Assembly (NCBI RefSeq): GCF_019091085.1
Contig: NZ_JAGXJY010000012.1
Span: 124,001-188,000 of the forward strand
Direction of reading: 5' to 3'
Length of the DNA stretch: 64,000 nucleotides
Source of the DNA: Mesorhizobium sp. GbtcB19
GTDB taxonomy: Bacteria; Pseudomonadota; Alphaproteobacteria; Rhizobiales; Rhizobiaceae
The notes under the pieces are model-generated. The model ran no database searches. It was not told where the DNA came from and was given only the letters and a program-made list of their open reading frames with translations. Positions 59,110-64,000 of the stretch are shown piece after piece. Numbering within the stretch: the stretch's first letter is position 1; each line of letters begins with the position of its first letter. A program made the translations under genes and the position numbers.

Positions 59110-60600
59110 ATGCGCCCCCACCCCAAACCTCAAGCCTTCCCGCTCGACATGCTGGCGGTGAACCGCGCCAGCCCCGAGCATCTGTCGCGCCAGCTCTATC
59201 ACGGCCTCGTCGCCATCATCCGCAGCCGCGCGCTTCCCCCCGGCTCGGAGCTGCCTTCCACCCGCGCCCTGGCCGCCGAGCTCGGCCTTGGCCGCAACAC
59301 CATCGTTTCCGCTTACGACCAGCTCGTCACCGAGGGCTATCTCGCCAACCGCCAGGGCGCGCGGCCGGTCATCGTCGACCTGCCCGAAGGCCCGCGCGAG
59401 GCACCGCACGAGGCGCCGCCGGTGCCGCTGCGCCAGCCCTCGCTGCGCGGCCAGCAGCTGCTCAGCCAGCCCTATCATCACGGCAGGCCGGGCCATGTCG
59501 CCTTCCACCCCGGCATGCCGGATCACGAGAGCTTCCCCTTCGGCGTCTGGGGCCGGCTGGTGGCGCGCCGCGCCAGCCATGGCGGCGAGACGCTGTTCGG
59601 CACCTATGACGTCACCGGCCACCCGGCGCTGAAGGAGGCGATCGCCGGCTATCTTTATTCCGCGCGCGGCGTGCGCTGCCGTCCCGAGCAGATCGTCGTC
59701 ACCACCGGCGCGCAGGCCGCCTTCGATCTTCTGGCCCGCCTGCTGCTCGACCCCGGCGACACGGTGTGGATGGAAGAGCCCGGCTATTACGGCGCCAAGG
59801 CCGCCTTCACCGTGGCCGGCGCAAAAATCCTGCCTATCCCTGTCGATCAGGAACGCGGCTGGTATCTCGACCCGCCGGACCCATTGCCCCGCCTCATCTA
59901 TGTGACGCCGGCCTGCCAGCATCCGCTCGGCATCACCATGCGCATGGAGGAGCGGCTGCGCCTGCTCGACATCGCCGAGACCGCGAATTCCTGGGTGATC
60001 GAGGACGATTTCGACGGCGAATACCGTTTTCAGGGCCGCCCCGTGCCGGCGATCCAGAGCATGGACCGCTCCGGCCGCGTCATCTATGTCGGCACCTTCG
60101 CCAAGCTGTTGTTTCCCGCGCTGCGCATCGGCTTCATGGTGCTGCCGCAAGAGCTCGCCGGCCGCATCGTCAACGCGCTCTCCACCACCGGCCAGTTCGC
60201 GCCGCTGCTGCTGCAGGCCGCCCTCGCCGATTTCATCACCGAAGGCCATATGAGCCGGCACCTGAAGCGCATGCGCCGCATCTACGCCCAGCGCCGCCAG
60301 CTTTTCCGCGACATCGTCACCGAGCGCCTGCGCGACGAAATCACGCTCTCCCCCGCTGAGGCCGGCATCCAGGTGGTGGGCTATCTGAGAGAGGGCATCG
60401 ACGACATCAAGGTCAGCCAGGCCGCCGCGAAAAGGGCCATCAACGTCTCGCCGCTGTCGAAATATTTCCAGAACACGGCGCCGACCCAGGGGCTGGTGCT
60501 GGGCTATGCGGCGTGCGATGCGGCGCAGATGAGGGAGGGGGTGGAAAGGCTGGCGGCGGCGATCAGGGAGACGCTGGGGGCGAGCTATACTGCCGTATAA
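59110..60600 (+). CDS. mocR: MocR-type transcriptional regulator (GntR domain plus PLP aminotransferase domain)
   Basis: This is a 496-residue regulator. The N-terminal winged helix is GntR-type (SRQLYHGLVAIIRSRALPPG, ELPSTRALAAELGLGRNTIV). The rest is an aspartate-aminotransferase fold with VTTGAQAAFDLLARLLLDPG, EEPGYYGAKAAF, TPACQHPLG, IEDDFDGEYRF and VGTFAKLLFPALRIG, where the Lys should bind PLP. MocR regulators usually control the divergent gene, here the IolE/MocC-like transporter operon. ATG 59110 is preferred; ATG 59062 adds 16 residues. Confidence 0.9.
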   Translation: MRPHPKPQAFPLDMLAVNRASPEHLSRQLYHGLVAIIRSRALPPGSELPSTRALAAELGLGRNTIVSAYDQLVTEGYLANRQGARPVIVDLPEGPREAPHEAPPVPLRQPSLRGQQLLSQPYHHGRPGHVAFHPGMPDHESFPFGVWGRLVARRASHGGETLFGTYDVTGHPALKEAIAGYLYSARGVRCRPEQIVVTTGAQAAFDLLARLLLDPGDTVWMEEPGYYGAKAAFTVAGAKILPIPVDQERGWYLDPPDPLPRLIYVTPACQHPLGITMRMEERLRLLDIAETANSWVIEDDFDGEYRFQGRPVPAIQSMDRSGRVIYVGTFAKLLFPALRIGFMVLPQELAGRIVNALSTTGQFAPLLLQAALADFITEGHMSRHLKRMRRIYAQRRQLFRDIVTERLRDEITLSPAEAGIQVVGYLREGIDDIKVSQAAAKRAINVSPLSKYFQNTAPTQGLVLGYAACDAAQMREGVERLAAAIRETLGASYTAV

Positions 60601-60859
60601 CTGCTGCGTTATTTGCCAGATCGGCGGCTGGCAGGATTTGGCCGATCAAGCCGATTTGCGGTTCGCAGTTGAGGCAGTAAGAATTGCCGGAATTGCATAG
60701 ACAATTCACGTCATGGGCGGTGTCCTGGCAGCGCGGATACCTCGAACGGCAACAACAATCCGGATAATACAAGTCCCCGTGGCGGACGAGACGATGGAAT
60801 TTAGCGCAGTTTCGTGGCAATCTGGTATCGGGGAGATGTTCATTCGCGGGGGGCGGGCG

Positions 60860-62473
60860 ATGGTGGAAGATCGTCGTGCAAAAATTGATCGCATCCGGGC
60901 GGTGGCGACGGCGACGCTTGGGCGCCTGCGTAACCTGCCCGTCGTCGACCTGTTGGATGCCAAGGCTCAGGTGAAGGGCCTGATCGATGCGAGGCAGTTC
61001 GACCTCGCGATATCGCTCGCCGAAGCCGTAAGTCGGCGAGACCCCGGCGATCCGACGAACAGGCGCCGATACGCCCAGGTTCAGATCGAGACGCACAACG
61101 TTACCGCCGCGATCGACATGCTGAAGGCGATCATGGCGCGGCTCCCGTCCAGCCACCCGGAATACGCCGAGGCCTTGGGCCTGCTTGGCCGATCGTACAA
61201 GCAGATGTTTATCGACGCGCCCGACAAGTCCGGCAAGCTTGCGCGCTCCATGCTCAGAAAATCCCTGGCCGCGTACCGGCGGCCCTATGAGGCAGACCCG
61301 GCCAAAACCTGGCACGGCATAAACCTGGTCGCGCTGCTGACCTACGCTCGCCGCCTCGGCCTGCCGATCGACGACGGCCTCGATCCCAGGGCCATTGCCC
61401 GCGACATCGTCTCCAGGTTGAACGCGCTGACGGAGAAAGACGGCGACGAATGGCATTTCCTCACGCTCGCCGAAGCCTACCTTAGTCTCGGCCAGTGGGA
61501 CGACGTGGACCGGGCGATCGGGTCGTATATCAACTCATCACCCGACAAGGCCTTTGTCTGCGCCAGCGCGCTGCGCCAGTTCCGGGATGTATGGAACGTC
61601 GAGGACATGGGGCCTCGCGGCCGATCGATAGCGGCAGCGTTGCGCGCCGCCGTGCTGGAACTCGAAGGCCATGATCTGAGGGTCGATCCTCACGAGATCA
61701 AGGCGTTGCAGGCCTTCCAGCCGGAGGAGAAGACGCTCGAGGCCATTCTGGGCGATGACGGGCCGACGACCTATCGCTTCATGCAGATGGGCATGCAGCG
61801 CGCGCTGGCGGTGGCGTCCATCCGGCTGAAGCTCACGGATCGTGTCGGAACGGGGTTTCTTGTCCGGGCGAGCGATTTCGGCCTGGCGCCCAAGGCAAAT
61901 GACGAGCTTCTCGTGCTCACCAATTGGCATGTCGTCAATCCGGATGGCCTCTATCCCGGCATAGGCCCGGATGAAGCCGAGATCGTTTTCGAGGCGGTCG
62001 ATTCGCAAAAAACATACAACGTGAAAGCCATCGCCTGGTCGTCGCCGGTCCAGCAGGTCGATGCGTCCTTCCTGCGGCTTGACGGAAGCCCGCCATCGAT
62101 CGATCCGCTGCCCCTCGCCGAAAAGCTGCCGGTCGTGCAGGACAAGGCTCGCGTCTATGTGATCGGTTATCCCGGCGGCCATGAATTGTCGCTCTCGCTT
62201 CAGGACAATCGCCTGCTCGACCATGAAGGCCCGCCGGCCGGCAAGCCGCAGATACCGGGCGTTTGGCGCGTCCACTACCGCGCCCCGACCGAGCCTGGCA
62301 GTTCCGGCAGCCCGGTCTTCGATGACCGTGTCTGGAGCGTCATTGCCCTCCATCACGCCGGTTCCGAAAAGCCGATCGGCAGGCTGAACGGCAAGAGCGG
62401 AACCTACGTCGCCAACGAAGGCATCGCGATCCGCTCCATCCGCGACGCTATCGCAAACGGCGCGGCGGGGTAG
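60860..62473 (+). CDS. TRAFs-binding/TPR-like domain fused to a trypsin-like serine protease
   Basis: This 537-residue protein appears cytoplasmic. Residues 30-270 are helical with TPR-like pairs (QFDLAISLAEAVSRRDPGDP) and the segment TWHGINLVALLTYARRLGLP, like DUF4071 (TRAFs-binding) proteins. Residues 305-530 are a trypsin-like protease: VGTGFLVRASDFG, LTNWHVVN (His357), VDASFLRLDG (Asp401) and PGSSGSPVFD (Ser482), so the triad is intact. Such helical-plus-protease proteins are known from bacterial conflict systems. It stands next to tRNA-Arg and an hsdR gene. ATG 60860 is chosen because the upstream in-frame stretch has non-coding composition; ATG 60713 is possible. Confidence 0.75.
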   Translation: MVEDRRAKIDRIRAVATATLGRLRNLPVVDLLDAKAQVKGLIDARQFDLAISLAEAVSRRDPGDPTNRRRYAQVQIETHNVTAAIDMLKAIMARLPSSHPEYAEALGLLGRSYKQMFIDAPDKSGKLARSMLRKSLAAYRRPYEADPAKTWHGINLVALLTYARRLGLPIDDGLDPRAIARDIVSRLNALTEKDGDEWHFLTLAEAYLSLGQWDDVDRAIGSYINSSPDKAFVCASALRQFRDVWNVEDMGPRGRSIAAALRAAVLELEGHDLRVDPHEIKALQAFQPEEKTLEAILGDDGPTTYRFMQMGMQRALAVASIRLKLTDRVGTGFLVRASDFGLAPKANDELLVLTNWHVVNPDGLYPGIGPDEAEIVFEAVDSQKTYNVKAIAWSSPVQQVDASFLRLDGSPPSIDPLPLAEKLPVVQDKARVYVIGYPGGHELSLSLQDNRLLDHEGPPAGKPQIPGVWRVHYRAPTEPGSSGSPVFDDRVWSVIALHHAGSEKPIGRLNGKSGTYVANEGIAIRSIRDAIANGAAG

Positions 62474-62598
62474 GGGCAATTGCCGACGGTTGGCGATTGA
62501 GCTGCGTCTTGCTGGCGGTTGATGTTTGAGCTGCCTCGTGCCCGGCAGCATCGGCCGCTTCTATTCACCCGCCCGCTTTGCGACAGGCTTGGCTCCCG

Positions 62599-62935
62599 CC
62601 CATATGGACCGGCACCCGAAACGCACGCGCCGCATCCACGCCCAACGCCGCCAGCTTTTTCGCGACATCGCGACCGAGCGCCTGCGCGACGAGATCACAC
62701 CCTCTCCCCGTCGAAGCCGGCATCCAAGTGGTGGGCTATCTGAGGGAAGGCATCGACGACATCAAGGTCAGCCAGGCCGCGGCGAAGCGGGCGATCAACG
62801 TCTCGCCGCTGTCGAAATTTCCGGAACACGGCGGCGGTGCAAGGGCTGGTGCTGGGGTATGCGGCCTGCGATGCGGCGCAGATGAGGGACGGGGTGGAGA
62901 GGCTGGCGGCGGCGATAGGGGAGGCGCTGGGGTGA
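62599..62935 (+). pseudogene. broken 3' end of a second mocR gene
   Basis: The DNA matches the last 350 bases of the intact mocR (60246-60600) closely: RRQLFRDI.TERLRDEIT, then after a frameshift near 62705 VVGYLREGIDDIKVSQAA, then a further 2-base loss near 62816. The 5' three quarters of the gene are absent. It is a remnant of a tandem paralogue or of a duplication, on the far side of the protease gene from the intact copy. Confidence 0.8.
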
Positions 62936-62967
62936 GGGGCCAGTCCCCGGCGGCGAAGACCTAGAAA

Positions 62968-63044
<77 letters not shown>

Positions 63045-63291
63045 TTCCCGGGAAACCAGAAAACGAACTAACCGGTGAGCCGGCCAGCCACGGCTTCTTA
63101 GCGGAAGCCGGCGCGGGCTTCAACGGGCAAATAATCCGGAGCCGGATCACCAAGCCGGGCTTAAGGATGGCCGGTGTGCGCGTTCAGCCACAAATAGCGA
63201 CTTTAGACGACTTACGCGGTCCATATGTCGAACCCACTATTGATCAAGGTCAGCTTACGCCATAGACCCGGTGTGGGGGGAATGTCGATTG

Positions 63292-64000
63292 ATGGACAAA
63301 CGAAGCCTCACCGAGCGTGATATCTGCACAAAGTTCATCCTACCAGCCGTCAAGCACGCCGGATGGGACGAAATGTTGCAGGTCCGGGAGGAGGTCTTTT
63401 TCACCAAAGGCCGCATTATCGTGCGCGGGAAGCTAGTCACGCGTGGCAAAGCGAAGAAGGTCGACGTCGTACTTTACTACAAGCCGAATATCCCGATCGC
63501 GCTGATAGAGGCGAAGGACAATAATCACAGTGTCGGCGATGGCATCCAGCAGGGACTCGACTATGCCGCTACGCTGGACATTCCATTCGTCTTCTCCTCA
63601 AATGGCGACGGCTTCGTCTTTCACGACCGCACCGGCCTAAGTGTCCCGATCGAGGCCAACCTCGGTCTCGACGCGTTCCCTTCGCCTGCCGAATTATGGA
63701 AGCGCTATTGCACCTGGAAGGGTCTCGACGCGGAGGCCGAACATATAGTGCTTCAGGACTATTTCGACGACGGTAGCGGCAAGGCCCCGCGCTACTATCA
63801 GGTTAACGCCGTCAACGCCGCGGTCGAGGCCATCGCCAAGGGCCGTGACCGCGTGTTGCTGGTCATGGCGACCGGCACAGCCAAGACTTACACCGCGTTT
63901 CAGACCATCTGGCGCCTGTGGAAGGCAGGCCGCAAGAAGCGCATTCTGTTCCTCGCAGATCGCAACGTGCTGATCGATCAGACGATGGTGAATGATTTCC
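63292..64000 (+). CDS. hsdR: type I restriction enzyme R subunit HsdR, N-terminal part
   Basis: The first 236 residues of a large protein are visible; it continues past the window end. The start MDKRSLTERDICTKFILPAV and the nuclease motif VDVVLYY..IALIEAKD (Asp58, Glu73, Lys75) fit the HsdR PD-(D/E)xK domain. PRYYQVNAVNAAVEAIAKGR then VLLVMATGTAKTYTAFQTIW form the Q-like and Walker A region of the helicase motor. The Walker A reads GTAKT instead of GTGKT (Ala197, codon GCC at 63880). Base composition is less GC-rich than the metabolic genes, which fits an acquired gene. GGGGGGA lies ten bases before the ATG. Confidence 0.88.
   Translation, partial: MDKRSLTERDICTKFILPAVKHAGWDEMLQVREEVFFTKGRIIVRGKLVTRGKAKKVDVVLYYKPNIPIALIEAKDNNHSVGDGIQQGLDYAATLDIPFVFSSNGDGFVFHDRTGLSVPIEANLGLDAFPSPAELWKRYCTWKGLDAEAEHIVLQDYFDDGSGKAPRYYQVNAVNAAVEAIAKGRDRVLLVMATGTAKTYTAFQTIWRLWKAGRKKRILFLADRNVLIDQTMVNDF

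Noticed and set aside
60713..60859. N-terminal extension of the protease gene by 49 residues
   Set aside because: The stretch is AT-richer, with codon use unlike the rest, and no ribosome site precedes ATG 60713; more likely promoter DNA, though not excluded.

Overview
The window reads as chromosomal DNA of a Rhizobiales alphaproteobacterium, most likely Mesorhizobium or a close relative. Grounds: high GC, the gene order hisB-DUF2628-hisH-DUF1330, hslV and hslU bracketing a DUF2585 gene, the iolR-C-D-E-B order of rhizobia with an IolC kinase/DUF2090 fusion, DUF1402, MocE-type ferredoxin, and several dispersed palindromic intergenic repeats. All assignments come from reading the sequence; no database search was run.

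Layout. 1-5032: end of a histidine operon (minus strand), divergent from the HslVU protease genes. 5169-7008: a VapBC-type toxin-antitoxin pair and an exported DUF1402 protein. 7025-10565: a four-gene minus-strand operon for a desaturase-like oxygenase, Rieske ferredoxin, ferredoxin reductase (like MocD, MocE, MocF of rhizopine catabolism) and a divergent PanB-like enzyme. 10742-17065: LacI regulator, inositol/rhizopine-type ABC transporter, inositol 2-dehydrogenase-like enzyme and an SDR. 17169-19475: second toxin-antitoxin pair, a small unknown gene, and a DAHP synthase gene preceded by an aromatic-residue leader peptide with a transcription attenuator. 19573-21853: LysE exporter, WYL regulator, methyltransferase. 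21930-28939: a sugar module (ROK/P-loop kinase fusion, LacD-like aldolase, SorC regulator, ABC importer) tied together by a shared 29-bp operator. 28973-31015: nitronate monooxygenase and a TacAT-type toxin-antitoxin pair. 31109-36476: LacI regulator plus ribose-type ABC importer. 36661-39880: polar amino-acid ABC importer. 40044-42647: phosphonate genes phnN, phnM, DUF1045. 42890-50123: myo-inositol catabolism iolB, iolE, iolD, iolC and the RpiR regulator iolR. 50282-60600: a second inositol-derivative module (oxidoreductases, TIM-barrel isomerase, CUT1 transporter, IolE/MocC paralogue) with a divergent MocR-type regulator. 60860-64000: a change of character, with a TRAFs-binding/trypsin-like protease gene, a broken mocR remnant, tRNA-Arg(CCG), and the start of a type I restriction hsdR gene.

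How it works together. The window is largely a carbohydrate uptake and catabolism region: three CUT2 importers, one CUT1 importer and one amino-acid importer, mostly next to their own regulator. The inositol theme occurs three times (12-17 kb, 43-50 kb, 50-60 kb). With the mocDEF-like operon, the window holds homologues of every described rhizopine-catabolism gene type. The right edge looks like the beginning of a defence or accessory island at a tRNA gene.
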